DNA of 64,000 nt. Source: Blumeriella jaapii. Taxonomy: Eukaryota > Ascomycota > Leotiomycetes > Helotiales > Drepanopezizaceae. The notes under the pieces were generated by a model that worked only from the letters and a program-made list of their open reading frames with translations, did no database searches and was not told the DNA's origin. Location of the stretch: assembly GCA_009599575.1 (NCBI GenBank), contig VWND01000007.1, positions 1,125,501 through 1,189,500 on the forward strand, written 5' to 3'. Every line of letters starts with the position of its first letter. Within the stretch, counting starts at the first letter, position 1. The translations under genes were made by a program, and so were the position numbers. This document shows, in pieces, positions 33,146 through 45,963 of this stretch.

Positions 33146-33331
33146 TTAACCTGAAAATGCGTCGTCAGCTGCTTTACGCAATCGATTAGCGTAAAAAACT
33201 AAATGTACGTTTATAATATTAAAAAGGTCTAGCTTAAAAGCGTTATCGAAAATTTTGGCTACAATTTTAAAAGGGCCGTTTGTAAAATTGTCGAGCTTGC
33301 GAAAAGACCGGAAGGTCGGAAATGGACGCAT
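33146..33331 (-). pseudogene. Gypsy-1 integrase C-terminal domain fragment
   Basis: The frame keeps KLDNFTNGPFKIVAKIFDNA and FKLDLFNIINVHLVFYANR. This is the pattern of the Ty3/Gypsy integrase C-terminus (KLDxxxxGPFxVxxxxxxxAYxLxLP...HPVFHVSLLR). Stops bound it on both sides. Confidence 0.8.
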
Positions 33332-34137
33332 ATCGAGCTATACGTAATCGCCAATATTAAAATCGATCGCGCGGCGAAATTTATTCGCATTTTTTTTTAT
33401 TTTGTTATAAGTTTGTTAAAAGTGCGATTTGGCGAAGTTTTAAGCGTTGTAATAGCGGCGAGCGTACGCACGAGCTTCGTTTGCGTTTAGCTTATATAAA
33501 AAGTTGGAAAAAAGGAAAGTATCGAACTTTCAGTTTCAATTGATATAAGAAATATAATCGTATACAATTTCAAAAAGTGAAAAGCCATCTAGACTTTCGT
33601 AAAAAAAGACTATTTGGGCGAAATCTATTATTAAAAGAAATTCGTTTTAATCGTTTTAATAAAAATTTACGAAAGGTCGAAAACGTTTTTACAAATATTG
33701 GTTGTAAATTTCGGTTTGATTATCGATTTCAAAATAAAAAGCTATCGAAAGCTTTAATTGCGTATCGAATATTTTGTTTAATTCAAATCAAAAAGTAAAT
33801 TAATACTAAAAGCTACGATCGCTAATAATATTTTTTAAAAGGCCAAAATACTTATACACGTGGAATATATATAATTTAGCGAGACTTCGAACGTCGATAT
33901 TTTTATAACAGGAAATCGAAATAGCTTGCTTGGAAAAGCGATTTATTATTACGAACACGTTATCGTAGCCGTGTTTATTTTTGTTAAAGCTGCAAAAATC
34001 TATTATAACGTGCTTTCAAAAATGGTCAGAACAAAAAAAAGCTGAAAAAGGCCGGAGCGTTTATTTTTTAAAATAAAACTTTTTCGATAAGCGTAGCAAT
34101 TGCGATAGTATTATTTTACGAAAGCTGTTATACTTCG

Positions 34138-34533
34138 CTAATAATATTGGTCCGAAAGCAATTGCGCAGTTTTGCGAGCGTTAAAATAAACGGTAGAAAT
34201 TTGGTCGTGCATTTTTCGTACAAAGGCCAAACGAAAATAATCGACGTTTGGTATTATTAAACGACCGTAATATAACAGCAGATCGCGTTTAAATATATAC
34301 GAAATATTATTAGCGTCGTTCCCTTTCGTAGCGTTTCGTACAGCTTTTTTTCGAAAAGCTATCAGGCTGCTAACTGTGCGATTAGCGTGAAAAAGCTGGT
34401 TAACGATACGAAATGCGGGAAAAAAATCAGCTATTTCAACGATAAAAACAGCTGTTTCGGAGGCCGTAAAAGATCGCAGTTTTTTAATCAAAAGGCGGTG
34501 GTTAATTTGATCGGTTCGAAAAAGTGTTTGCAA
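34138..34533 (-). pseudogene. Gypsy-1 integrase zinc-binding (H2C2) region fragment
   Basis: The 131-codon frame ends with LYYGRLIIPNVDYFR, then VRKMHDQISTVYFNARKTAQ and LLSDQYY. This matches the Gypsy segment LLxxxRLxVPxxxxLRxxLIxxxHDxxxxxHPGxxKTxxLLRxxYYWPGM. Confidence 0.75.
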
Positions 34534-37500
34534 GCGCTAAATACGTTTAAAAAAGTTTTGGCGGTCGAATTCGTTCGTACGACGTGTCAATGCGTTAGTT
34601 AAAGAATTGTATTTATCTGGTTTATACGTAATAAAAAAGTTATAATCGGCGAGAAGCTCGGCCCAGCGTACTTATCGAGCGTTTAAAAGTTTAAAAATTA
34701 TAAAATATTTCAAAGCTTTGTAATTAATAATAATTTTGATTTAATAAACTGAGCTAGTTAGTTTAGCACGAAAGTTACTTAAAAATCTTACGATTACGAG
34801 CATTTTTTTGTCGTATACGACGTAGTTTAGCTTTGCGAAAGCTATGGTTTTGCTAAAATAAACGACTGGAAGCCAGTCGTTATTATAAAATTACGAAAGC
34901 ACAAAAGCTACTACGCCGTCGGAAGCGTTAGTTTTTAATATATAAGAAAAGTTTTGTTTGTAATATTATAAAACTGGTGTAATAATAAAGGCTAATGTAA
35001 AAAGGTCGAAACTTTTTTGATATTTAAAAGTGAAATTAAAAGGAACGTTAGCTTTGGTTAAATGGACTAAAGGTTTTGCAATTATACCGTAGTTTCGAAT
35101 AAAACGTCGGTAAAAATTACAAAAACCAAAAAAGCTTTGTATATTTTTTACAGTAATAAAAAGCTTTCAGTGGGCGACCACGAAGATCTTTTCTGGATTT
35201 ATTTTTAAGCTTTTAGTCGAAATAATAAAGCCTAAATAACGGGTCCGAATAACGTTGAATTTAAACTTTCGAATATCGGCCTGTAATTCAACGTTAGCGA
35301 GCTTTTAAAGCATTTTGCGAACGTATATAACGTATTTCAAAAGGTCGAACGAATAAATAAAAATATTATTCAAATATGCAATGCAAAAATCGTTTAAATA
35401 ATCGAAAAAAACGTCGTTTATATAACGTTAATAAATTGCGGATTTATTAATAAAGCTAAAAGGTAGCATTTTGTATTTATAGGCGTCGTAACGCGTACGA
35501 AACGTCGTTAGTTTTTTATTAGCGAGATCCATTCGAATTTTGTGAAAAGCTTAACGAATATCGAATTTCGTAAAAATTCGCGCTTTCGAAAAACGAGCAA
35601 AGGTTTTATCGATAAAAAAGAAAAAGTAGCGATTTTTACGAATAACGTTATTAAAAGCTCGATAATCGATACAAAAACGCAATAAACCGTCGGGTTTTTT
35701 AGCGAAAAGCATTAGAGCAGCGAAAAAAGCGGTAAAAGATTCGATAAAGCTTTTGTTAAGATTATTTTACAAATAGATTTTGACAATCTCGAGCTTTAAA
35801 ATCGATATTTTATACAAAAAAGTGTATTTCAGTTTTTTTTTATTTATAATAAGCTCGATTTTATGGTCGTAGGGCCGGTAAGAAACTAGCTCGTTATTAG
35901 CGGCTTTAAAAAACACGTATTCGAGATTTTTGTACTTCGGAAAGAGAAATTCGAAGAAAAGTTTATTCGAAGTTAGCTTTGCTAAGCTGATTAAAAAGGT
36001 CGAAATCGATATTTCGTTAATCTTGAAACGTTCGAAAAGATTATAAAATTAGGTTTTAAGAAAAATATTATACGTAAAATTATTTAATATTTTGTCGATT
36101 TCGTACAAAAAAATTGAAAACATTTTAATTGCTTTTTTTCTAAAAATCAGCTTGAAAGCGTATATAATAATTTAGCAAATAGAAATTAAATAAGCGGTAG
36201 GTTAAGAAACTCGTTTTCGAATTAGTCGTTTGAAAGATTCAGAAAAAGGCTTGTCTGAATTATCGATTATATTAAGCTGAAAGGCTATCGCGGCGAAAGC
36301 TTTTTTTCGGTTTTTAATATAACTGTTTTTCGTAAAATAAAAAAGCTGTTTTAACGAAAAAAAAAAAAAAAAAAAAAGAAATAATAAAAAAAAAATCGGC
36401 AGCTTAGGAAAATGGTGTAATTTCTTATATTATCCTATTAGCGTCGCTATCGAAATTAGCACCGCGAATAAAATTCGATTTTTTCGCGCTTCGCATAGCG
36501 TCGTAAATCTGCTATAATTGGTTAAGGTTTTTATTACGTTTTACAGCGTCGTTTTGATAGCGAAATTAAATTTTTCGGAAATGCAAATAAAAAATTTTAA
36601 TATAACGAACGTAAAAAGCTATAAGAAAGTAAAACTTCGGCCAATAAAACTTGCGTTTATTACAGTTTAGTAAAACTTGGTATTCGGCCAACCAAGTTCT
36701 TTTTAAAATTATATTATAATTTCCGAAATTAATAATCAAAAAAAAAATAAACGATTGTATTCGATTATTAATAATAAGATTAAAAAGCGTAAAATGTATA
36801 ATTAAATGGCCACGAGCTTTATTATATTTTTTTACAGAAAAAAAAGCCGGAAAAGATTAAATTAAAGGTTTTAAAAAGAAAAAAAAAGATTTAATTAGCG
36901 CCGAATCGATTAACGCATAACCGTTCGTTTTAAAATCGGCGAGCGCTTTCATTTTATACAAAAGGCCATTTTTAATAAATATAACGGGAATTGTTAATAA
37001 ATCGCTATTAAAAAGCTTTCGAACGTCAAAATAACGTATATCGCGCAATACGTTTAAAAAAAAGGCTTTGCTTAGGCCTGGGCGTTTTTCCGATTAGCGG
37101 AAAAGCTTTTAATTTTTTTATATGCGTTTTGAAAATCGTTTGGAAAAAAGTTTTCGTTTTTATTATTATTATCAAAAGGCGAATTTTCGGCCGGTTCGAC
37201 CTCGTTTATATTTATCAGTTTAAAAAAGCTTTTAAATAAAACCGAAGGTCGGCCCGTGAAAAATCGTGCAAATTGGCTTTTTTAAACTTTCTGATATAAA
37301 ATAAAAAACGAGCGTTGTCGTTGATCCGATCGAAAAGAAAAAACGCTAAAAAAGGCGTTTTGGCGTAAAAAAAAAAAAAAAACAAAAGATTGAAAAAAAG
37401 CTTATAAAACATTTAGACGATTTTCGTACGTACGATTTGACTCGTAATACGCTTTGATTAAAGATTTACTATTTTAATAAATAATAAATTTGATTGAAAA

Positions 37501-38683
37501 GCGACTCGCGTATAAAATTCGTTTAGCTAATTGATTTTGTTTTTTTTAACAAACGGCGGTAAGCCAATTTTTAAAAGTCGTTGTACGCGCTTATTCCAAA
37601 TGCAGCTTTTTTTATAAACGCTTTGGTATTTTGTCGCGAAAAGCGTTTCGAAGCTGTTTATCGGTTCGTATTTAAGCGTTTGCTGCGAAAATGGAAAATC
37701 GCAGGTAAAATCGCTAAAAGTCGTCGTACGTATTTATTATAAGTATTTTAAATTCGTTTTCCGCTTTTTGAACGTTTAAAAAGTCGGCCAGAAAATCGGC
37801 GATTTTTTTAATTAATTTTTCGGAAAATATAAAATCGGAACGGTTTAAAATACGCGGGGTCAGAAACTCTTTTGCTACGCTTTCGGTCTGATCGAATATA
37901 TAATTTTTGCGAAATCGATCGCTAGCGAAATAATCGTAATAAAATTCGAGGTTATCGAAAACTTTAGTTTTTGAATAGCGTGTTTTATAATTTTTATTAT
38001 TATTTAACTTAAACTTAAAGTTCGGAACGCGTTTTATACGAGCTAGTCGAAAATCAGCAGATAAATAGAAACTATAGCGTTTAAAAGGCGCGCTAAGGTT
38101 TTGGCCGTTATAAAAAAATTCAAAAAGAGTTTGCGAAAAGCGTAGAAGTTAATTTGCAGCGTTTGTTAATTAAAATAAAACGTTGCGAAAAAAGAGAAAA
38201 AACAGCAAATTCGCGATTGGTAAAAGCACGTTCGATAAATTTTATTAAACGTTTTAATTAAGGGGTTTGTCGCAATCGCATAATTTTCAAAAGTTGTCGT
38301 TTACGCTTTTGCGCTTTTTTTAGTTAATTTTGCAAAAGTCTTAACTAAACGCTTTCAGCGCTAGGCTAAAAGATGGCAGGCGAAATGATTGGCGCTCTGC
38401 CTTTTCCTTTGTTTTTTTTTCCTCGGAGGAAAAACTGTTTTTTAAAAGAAAAAGCTTTTAGAGGAAGCTGCTTTTTCGCTGATTAAAAAAAGGGAGATTA
38501 AGATATAGTAGCAGAAGCTGAAAAGCTCTGCTGAAGGGAAAATCGTTAAACAGGAGCTATTTTTCGCGAAGTGCGGAAATAAACCTTTTTACGACCGGTC
38601 GATCATTTTGATATAATTCGTAAGGAATTTAAGGAAAAAGATAATTTACGCCGTCGCTAGCGTAAAAAAAAAGTTGTTGATAA

Positions 38684-38952
38684 TGTAACGATCTAATCAA
38701 TCGAAAGGCTAAAAAATCAGTTAATTAATCGCCGTGTTCATATGGTATAAAAAAACGAGCCTTTGGTTTTGTAACAAAAATATTCATTTAGAATTAATAA
38801 TTGCAAAAGGCAGAAGTTGCTAAAAAAAGAAAGCCTTATATATATAAATAGTTTCCACAGTTGATGGGAGATCCACCAGAAGACCAGGGAGCTTGCAGCT
38901 ACACGTAGTTGCTGGGGTGACAAGAGAGGTGGCAACAGAGTGAATCGTTACA
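38684..38952 (-). repeat. Gypsy-1 5' LTR
   Basis: 269 bp, TGTAACGATC...GTTACA, nearly identical in layout to the 3' LTR. Differences are mostly G-to-A and C-to-T. Confidence 0.9.
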
Positions 38953-39397
38953 CAAAAGGTAAAAGAAAACCGTTAGTTTTACGAAAAGCTTTTGCTAAGC
39001 GTATAATAAGTAAAAGAAGCTGCCTACGAACCTTGGATTTTAGATTATAAAAGCACCAAAGCTGTAAAGCAAAAAAAAATCGTATTTAAAATAATAAATT
39101 GCATTTTTTTAGCCGAAAATCTTAATATATAATAAAACGCGAGCTTAATAAAGCTTTTATAATTATCGAATAGCTTATAACCGATTAAAAAAGTTAATCT
39201 GAATTATTATAAAAAATATTTTAATTGCAAACAAATGTAAATAGGCTTTCTAAAAGCGAAAAAGCGAAAAAAAATTGAAAATGCGTACAAAACACTTATT
39301 TAAATTAGTTTTTATTTATAAAATTTAACTTTTTAATTTAAAATCTGAAAATAACTGCTTGCTTTTATTATTATTTAATCTAATATAATTTAATATC

Positions 39398-39538
39398 TAG
39401 CGTTGATGGTGTTTTAATATAAAATGCGATCGTAAAAAATTATGAACTGAGATGGGACACTTGAATGCAGTGGGACACTTGCTTTCCCCCATATTATCCG
39501 AGTGCCCGCAGGATAAATGTGGGAAGGCAGCCCACTAT
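39398..39538. repeat. Right terminal inverted repeat of the TIR transposon
   Basis: Reverse-complement partner of 31765-31905. Ends GGCAGCCCACTAT, followed by the TA duplication and resumption of the Copia-A LTR. Confidence 0.8.
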
Positions 39539-39859
39539 TAGTTAAATGTTTCTGGAGCTCGGAAAAGCTCGTAGTTACGTAATAACGAGCCTTTTCGGAA
39601 ATTAGTTTTTCCGAGCGATTAACTAAGCGAGCCCGAATCTCTCGTCTTTTGCGAAGAGCTCGTTAATCAGATTTAAAATAATATAAATAATATTTTATTA
39701 TATACAATTTATCCGTTCTAGCCTCCGGTGAAGGTTTTTACCGATTATTTAATTATGCACGACAGTTATAAGCTTCGGAGCCAATTAATAAGCTTTTTTT
39801 GCAATGCATACGCTAAAAGACTCGTTAGAAGCCTTTACCGGTTAATTTATTCGAATTAT

Positions 39860-40543
39860 TGTCGTGCATAGCCGAATAGTCGGTAGGAACTTTCACCGGA
39901 GGCTGGGACGGATGAATTGTATACAGTAAAATGTTACTTATATTGTTTTAAATCTGACTGGCGAGCTTTCCGCAGAAAACGGAAGGTTCGGGCTCGCTTA
40001 ATCAGTCGCTCGGAAAAACTAGTTTTCGAGAAAGCTCGTTATTACGTGATTACGAGCTTTTCCGAGCTTTAAAAACATTTAATTACTAAAAGCGTATAAA
40101 AAAAATAAATCTGGAACAATAAAAATAAAAAAAATAAAAAAATATAAATATAGCGCAATATACTTTTTAGCTAATTGCTAATCCGGTGATCAGTTATTTT
40201 TAAAACGCGGAAAAGTTCTTTTGTCGTTCGAATGCGGCCGTAACGCGATATTATAATATTTATATAATTTATTTACATTTTTTATCGTTGCGAAGCTTAA
40301 ATAAAGCTAATTCAGCTTAAATAAGCGTTTCGTCGCTTTTAAAAACTTTAACTTTTTTTTTTAATAGTTTTTTAATAAATTCAGGTTTTATTATTTTAAT
40401 TAAAAATATCGACATGGTTTTTTTCATATTTAAAAAAGGTCGTTCGCATAGTTTTACGCGACCAGCTGGCCCAGTTTCTCGGACTTTTAATTTTCGGCGC
40501 TTGCGTAATCGAAGTTTTACGAAGTTTATTTTACGTAATTAAT
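39860..40543 (-). mobile_element. Copia-B, 3' part: LTR and adjoining interior
   Basis: 39860-40160 is a 301-bp Copia LTR in reverse orientation (TGTCGTGCATAGCCG...GCGCAATA). 40161-40543 matches the reverse complement of the Copia-C interior next to its 3' LTR (about 45963 down to 45585). It lies within the leader of Copia-A and is cut at 40543 by Gypsy-2. The continuation is at 58516. Confidence 0.85.
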
Positions 40544-40801
40544 TATGACGATCTAATCAGCCGGAGGGCTGGGAAATCAGTCAACTGGTCGCCGTGTTCA
40601 TATAATATAAAAAACGAGCCTTTGGTTCTGTAACAAAAATATTCACTTAAAATTAACAATTGCAAAAAGCAAAAGTTGCTAAAAAAAAAAAGCCTTATAT
40701 ATATAAATAGTTTCCATAGTTAATAGGAAAACCTATCAGAAAACCAGAAAGCTTGCAGCTATACGTAATTACTGGAATAACACGAAAGGCGAATCGTCAC
40801 A
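40544..40801 (-). repeat. Gypsy-2 3' LTR
   Basis: 258 bp, TATGACGATC...GTCACA; the TGTGACG start is mutated to TATGACG. Followed by the polypurine-tract complement (CTATTCTCCCGTCC). Confidence 0.85.
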
Positions 40802-41106
40802 CTATTCTCCCGTCCGAAAAAAGCGCGCCCTCGAGCTTTTATTTATTAATACGTCGTTATCCAAATAATCGTACGAATCCAAACCTTCGAAATACGCTTT
40901 TAGCTAATCTACAAGTTTTGCAAAAAGACCGGGAAGCTTTTTATACGTCAAATGAAAATCGCGCACTTTTAAAAAAGCATATATAAAATCAAACGCGGAG
41001 TACCACGTGAAATCTTTATTTAAGTCTATTTAAAAAGCTTTGTATTAAAAAATCTTCCGCTGCATTCGACAGGCGATTAATTCTTCGATTTTGTATTTAA
41101 GCTTAT

Positions 41107-41408
41107 TGTTACGCTATATTTACATTCCTTTATTTCCTTTCATTTCTTTTGTTCCAGATTTATTTTTTCTGTACGCTTTCAGTAGTTAAATGTTCCTGGA
41201 GCTCGGAAAGGCTCGTAATCACGTAATAACGAGCCTTCTCGGAAACTAGTTTTTCCGAGCGATTGACTAAGCGAGCCCGAACCTTCCGTTTTCTGCGGAA
41301 AGCTCGCCAGTCAAACTTAAAATAATACAAATAATATTTTATTACATACAATTTATCCGTCCCAGCCTTCGGTAAAAGTTCCTACCGATTATTCGGCTAT
41401 GTACGACA
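41107..41408 (+). repeat. Copia-C 5' LTR (empty-site reference for the TIR transposon)
   Basis: 302 bp. At 41183-41184 it keeps the uninterrupted TA where the TIR transposon entered the Copia-A LTR. It contains an inverted motif GGCTCGTAATCACG/CGTAATAACGAGCC. Confidence 0.9.
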
Positions 41409-43323
41409 GTTATAAACCCCGGAGTTAATTAATAAGCTTCTTTCTGCAATGCATACGCTAAGAAACTCGTTAAAAGCTTTCACCGGTCAATTTATTCGAA
41501 TTATTAAAAAATATTCGTAAAAGATTATACTTTGCAGAATTTTCCTTATTTAGCAAAAGGCCACGAATCGATAAAAGGCTATTAAAAATGCGGAAAGTAT
41601 TAATTTTTCGATTTTTTTAATTTACAAATCTTATTCTTATTTTTTTACCTTTTTTAATCCAGTTAATCGACCTTTTATAACGAAAACAATATATCGGTTT
41701 CTACGAAAAAAAAAGTTTTTTTTTACGACCCAAAATCTTAAATCTTTTGGTTGAAAGCGTACAAATTTCACCGATCAGAGATTTTTCCTTTCGATTACAC
41801 CGACCCTAACCTTCCACTTCGCTTTTTTATTAATAAACGACTATAAAAACAATTTTTTTATTAGTTTATCGATCAGAAAAACAAAAAGCGCTAAGCAAAC
41901 TACGATCGAAAATGCGCCGAATACAACGGCATAACCGAAGCAGAAAAGGCCGCCGTTACGACTGATAACTTTTTCGACAAACTTCGACCAGCCAATTTGA
42001 TTTTCGACGATTTGAAAAATAAAATCGATTATTTTTCGAAAAACTATTTAAAAAAGCTTAAAAAGTGGCAAAAGTACGTTACTGTCTATTAGAAGTTGTT
42101 CGACTAAGTTTTTTCAATTGTGAAAACCAGTTTAATAAATTTTGCAATTGCTTAATCGAAGATTAACGCTATTAATAATAAAAAAGCGTACGCCATTTTT
42201 TATATTAATCTGTAAAAAAATTCGTTAATAAATAAGAATGTGCGAAAGGTTAAAAATCCATACCATAAAAAAAAGCAGAAATCATTCCAAGCATTCGTTC
42301 GTATTTTGAAAAAGAATATTGCTTTTGTATACTTTTCCGTAATTAGCTTCGTTAGATTTGATTATAAAAACACTTTCCGCAAAACGTATAGCGGAAAAAT
42401 AAATATAACCGAATAAATAAAAAAATAGCAGACCGCTTATAGAACAGCTGTCGAATATAAGATTTTTAATATAAATAGCCGCTACGCTGCCACCGATTTT
42501 TTCGACGCAGTCGCCGCATATATTAATTTATAATAAGCGAACGGCAAAAAAGCTAAGTATTTGAAAAACGAATTTGCCGGCCTTTCTATAAAAAAAATTT
42601 CAATCGAATTAAGTTTTATAATTTTTTTTTTTAAAAACAACCGAAGATTCGATAATTCAGGCCGAAAAATCGGAGTTTTCGCTATTTTCCTTTTCGATTT
42701 TTAAAAACAACGATACGTCGAAAAATCGTAAAAAAAAAAAAAAGAAAAAAGCAAAAAAAAAAAAAAGGAAAAAAGTATAACTGCCTATGCGATATTTTCA
42801 AAAAGCGCTATTTTTATTTCCCAACCGATTGTAAAAAGCTTTTATACGCAATAAATAATCGTCGTAAAAAAAGATTTTTTCCAACCTTTTAAATAAGCAG
42901 AAAATCGCTGAAATGCGAAAAAAGCTGTCTTTTAATTATAAAAAGGCCTTAAAAGTTTTAAATAAAAAAAGTATTCAAATGGTCGTAATTAACAAAATTT
43001 TTGAAATTTTAATAATTAAATCAAAATAAACTTTAAAATTAATTTTTAAAAAACGACCAAAAGAAGTTTTCTACCGCAACTTTCTGTTTTTCTTATTTTA
43101 ATGCGATTAAAAAGCATTTCGGAATTAACGTTTTGGCTTTAAAACCTGGTTAATATTATTTTTTTAAACAAAAGTATCTTTTTTAATAACTGTTTTAAAA
43201 TTCATTTGATAAACGACAAAAAACTTTTTCATCGAAAAGTTCTACAAAAAGGTTAATAATCTTATTAACAGCGTTTATGCAAATACACAAAGTCTTTCAA
43301 TCGTCGGGAAAAGAAGTCGTCTG

Positions 43324-43692
43324 ATGAAAGGGGCTTTTCGCAAGAAGAATAGGGAGCCCTGGGATATGGTTTTCAACAACGTGGCGTTCTACGTCGACGA
43401 TATTCAAGTTTTATACCACGCTTCCCATTCGTTAAAGGCCGACGAAATTATTTTCGGTCTGAAAAGGGCCTACGAGCTTACAAATATAAAAAATCTGAAC
43501 TATTTTTTCGGAATTCGTATTTTACGAAACAAACAAAAAAAGAAAGTCTTTTTGCTTCACGATTCGTATATCGAGAAAATCGCTACGAAGTTTGGTGCAT
43601 GCAAAAGGCGCTTTCCAAATACGCTTTTTTTAATTTGCGAATTTGTTAAAAACCCAAGCGTAGCTACGCCTTCGCAGATCAAAAAGTATTAA
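43324..43692 (+). pseudogene. Copia-C reverse transcriptase fragment
   Basis: Contains the catalytic box FYVDDIQVLYHASHS and, further on, LNYFFGIRILRNKQKKKVFL and HDSYIEKIATKFG, typical of Ty1/Copia RT (YVDDxL...LGxxxxFLGIxI...Q..Yi.kil..F). It is one of the few long open stretches left in the element. Confidence 0.85.
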
Positions 43693-45963
43693 AAAAAAGT
43701 CGGTTTAATTTTGTATACGGCCATTATGCTTCGACCCGACGTAGCTTTCGCAGTTTTTCAGCTTTTTTATTTTTTTATTAATTTAAGTTTTTAATATTTC
43801 GAAATAGCTAATTAAACGCTTCGATATTTTTATAAAACGAAGTTCCTAAAAATCGTTTACAATCGGAAAAAGCGAAAAAACCAATTGATAATTTCCATCG
43901 ACGCTTTTTTCGCCGACGACTTAAAAACTCGGAAATTTTTTCAGAAATATATTTTCTTTTTTTTCGGAAGTGCCATTTTGTAAAAAACTGTACGATAAAA
44001 TATAATTATTATTTTTTTCATTAAAGCGGAGCTATTTACTTATATAACGACCGTAAAAAAAATAATAGCATTTCAACGTTTTTTCAAAAAGCTTCGATTC
44101 GACGTTATTTTTAAATGAAACGTATATTACGACAATTAGCAAACGATTAAATTAATCGTAAAAAACAAAAATTTTTTTTTTACGAAACTTCGCTACGTCG
44201 ATATAAGCAATATATAAATTCGCCAAAAATACCAAAATAAAAAGTTTAAAATCATATATTTTCCAATAAATAAAATATACGCAAACGGTTTTATTAAAAA
44301 TCTAATTCGATAAAAACACGAAAGTTTCGTTAAACTTTTTAATCTACGGGATTTTCGGAGCCTTATCGAAAAGCTCGACCAATCGAGCTAAAAAGCTTAT
44401 ACTTTGCAAGCGTATATTTATTTAAACAGATTTTTATTAAAATTTAAAATATAGCAAAAACCATTTTTTAAGCAAAAAAAATCCGAACTTTTCGCAAACT
44501 TAAAAATTTAAAATTAAACCGCTTAATTTTGCAAAAAATCAAAAATATAATCCGCCAAAATAATAATCCGCGCTCGACGCTTCGCGACAATTAAACTTGA
44601 AATAAATTCTCCGATAACTTTTTTAAAAACAGCTGCCGCCGGCTGTGCAGCCGGAATATTTTTTTTTTTTTACGAAGCTTTATCAGGCTAAAAACCAAAA
44701 ACGTTTAGCAGAAAAATCGCCGTAAAATTTTCTTTTAGATTTTTAAAAACGAAAGCATTTTTTAATAAATCGTAGCCAGGTTCTATTTCGCCAGCACGTA
44801 AAACAAAAGTAAAAGTTTCCATTCGAAAAACAAAAATTTAAAAAATCCTACGAGCCGCGGCGAGCTTCGCGTTAATAATACGTTTTGTATTTATTAATTT
44901 TACTTTTAAATTACGATCGATTTGAAAGCTTATTTTTTTGTATTTTTGAAACCGTTTTAATCGTAAAATAAAAAATAACCGTTATATCCTAAGAATCGAT
45001 TAGCAAAAACGATAAAGTTTTTCGATAAAACTGACCGTTTTAATAATTTTATTAATTCGAATTTTAAAAACGGAAAATCACGCAGCTAAAACGTTCGCGT
45101 CGGCCGAAATACACGACGTGTTAATTACGTAGTATCGATAACAACGAGCTTTAGCCAAATTCGATAAGCAGTCGTAATTTAAATTTTTAATTATTTCGCA
45201 AATAATACAAATAATATAAAAAGTAAAATTGAAAAGCCCAGAAATAGCAGGCTTTTTAGCCTTAATACGAGCGCGTTTTAAAAAACGATTATCGTCGTTA
45301 TTTTTATTTTTAATTTTTTCGCTTTAATAACCTTCGGCCGCTTTTTTTCCAAAAGCGCTAGCGTTTTGCCTTTCCTTTCCGAAAATATTATCAGAACCGA
45401 AATCACCGCTAATAGCTTTTTCACCGCCAGCAGCGTTTTTTTTATTTTCAAGCGCTATATCGGTATTTTCGAAGCCAAGTAAATATAAATCTTCGAAAAA
45501 ACCGTTCAAAAACGAAATATCGAAAAGGTCGTTTTTTTCGAAAAAGTCGAAAAAAAACGAATTGGCCGAAAAAGCCGATTAATTGCGCAAAATGGATTTC
45601 GCAAAACTTCGATTACGCAAGCGCCGAAAACTGGAAATCCGAAAAGCTGAGCCAATTAATCGCGTGAAACTACGCGAACGATTTTTTTTAAGTATAGAAA
45701 AAGCTATATCGATATTTCTGATTAAAATAATAAAACCTGAATCTATTAGAAAACTAATAGAAAAAAAAAAAATTAAAATTTTCAAAAGCGACGATACGCT
45801 TATTTAAACTGAATTAGTTTTATTTACGCTTCGCAACGACAAAAAATATAAATAAGTTATATAAATATTGCAATATCGCGTCACGGCCGCATTCGAACGA
45901 TAAAAAAACCTTTTCGCGCTTTGAAAATAGCTGATTATCGGATTAGCAATCAGCTAAAAAGTA

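Larger units (their letters stand above)
32538..38952 (-). mobile_element. Gypsy-1: full-length Ty3/Gypsy retrotransposon, decayed
   Basis: LTRs at 32538-32806 and 38684-38952 (269 bp each, TGT...ACA) enclose 5.9 kb, flanked by the 5-bp duplication CAAAA (32533-32537 and 38953-38957). Coding remnants are on the minus strand, so 38684-38952 is the 5' LTR. In element order there is a gag region, RT around 36.1-35.0 kb, an integrase zinc-binding/linker segment (34533-34138) and the integrase C-terminal domain (33331-33146). A polypurine tract (GGACGGAGAAGTAG on the minus strand) abuts the 3' LTR. Many stop codons fit C-to-T/G-to-A decay. It is visibly less mutated than Gypsy-2 in colinear segments. 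Confidence 0.9.
31765..39538. mobile_element. TIR DNA transposon (TA target site), itself interrupted by Gypsy-1
   Basis: Both ends begin ATAGTGGGCTGCC and the inverted match extends at least 140 bp inward. The Copia LTR sequence resumes on the right after a duplicated TA (31763-31764 and 39539-39540), and the intact LTR of Copia-C gives the empty site CTTTCAGTAGTTAAATG. Each end folds on itself (TTCCCACATTTATCC against GGATAATGTGGGGGAA around GCGGGCACTC). The left flank carries about three imperfect 130-140 bp tandem units, each starting near a CGCATTTT motif. Removing Gypsy-1 and its duplicated 5 bp leaves about 1,354 bp without transposase, so it is non-autonomous. Superfamily by TA site: Tc1/mariner-like, by inference. 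Confidence 0.85.
31687..39859 (+). mobile_element. Copia-A: LTR plus 95 bp of interior, split by a transposon
   Basis: The LTR is split: 31687-31764 (TGTTGCGCTATAC...CTTTCAGTA) and 39541-39764 (GTTAAATG...GCACGACA). The two parts sum to 302 bp, the same length as the Copia-C LTRs, which they match along their whole length. 39765-39859 matches the Copia-C interior just after its 5' LTR. The remainder of the element is displaced or lost where Copia-B begins. Confidence 0.85.

Noticed and set aside
36355..36377. Poly-A run, considered as a retroposon tail (LINE/SINE or processed gene)
   Set aside because: The same run is at the colinear place in Gypsy-2 (49519-49541) inside the element interior, so it belongs to the Gypsy sequence and not to a separate insertion.
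45324..45807. Small Lys/Glu-rich open frames inside Copia-C
   Set aside because: Chance open frames in decayed AT-rich transposon DNA on both strands. The matching Copia-B copy does not keep them.
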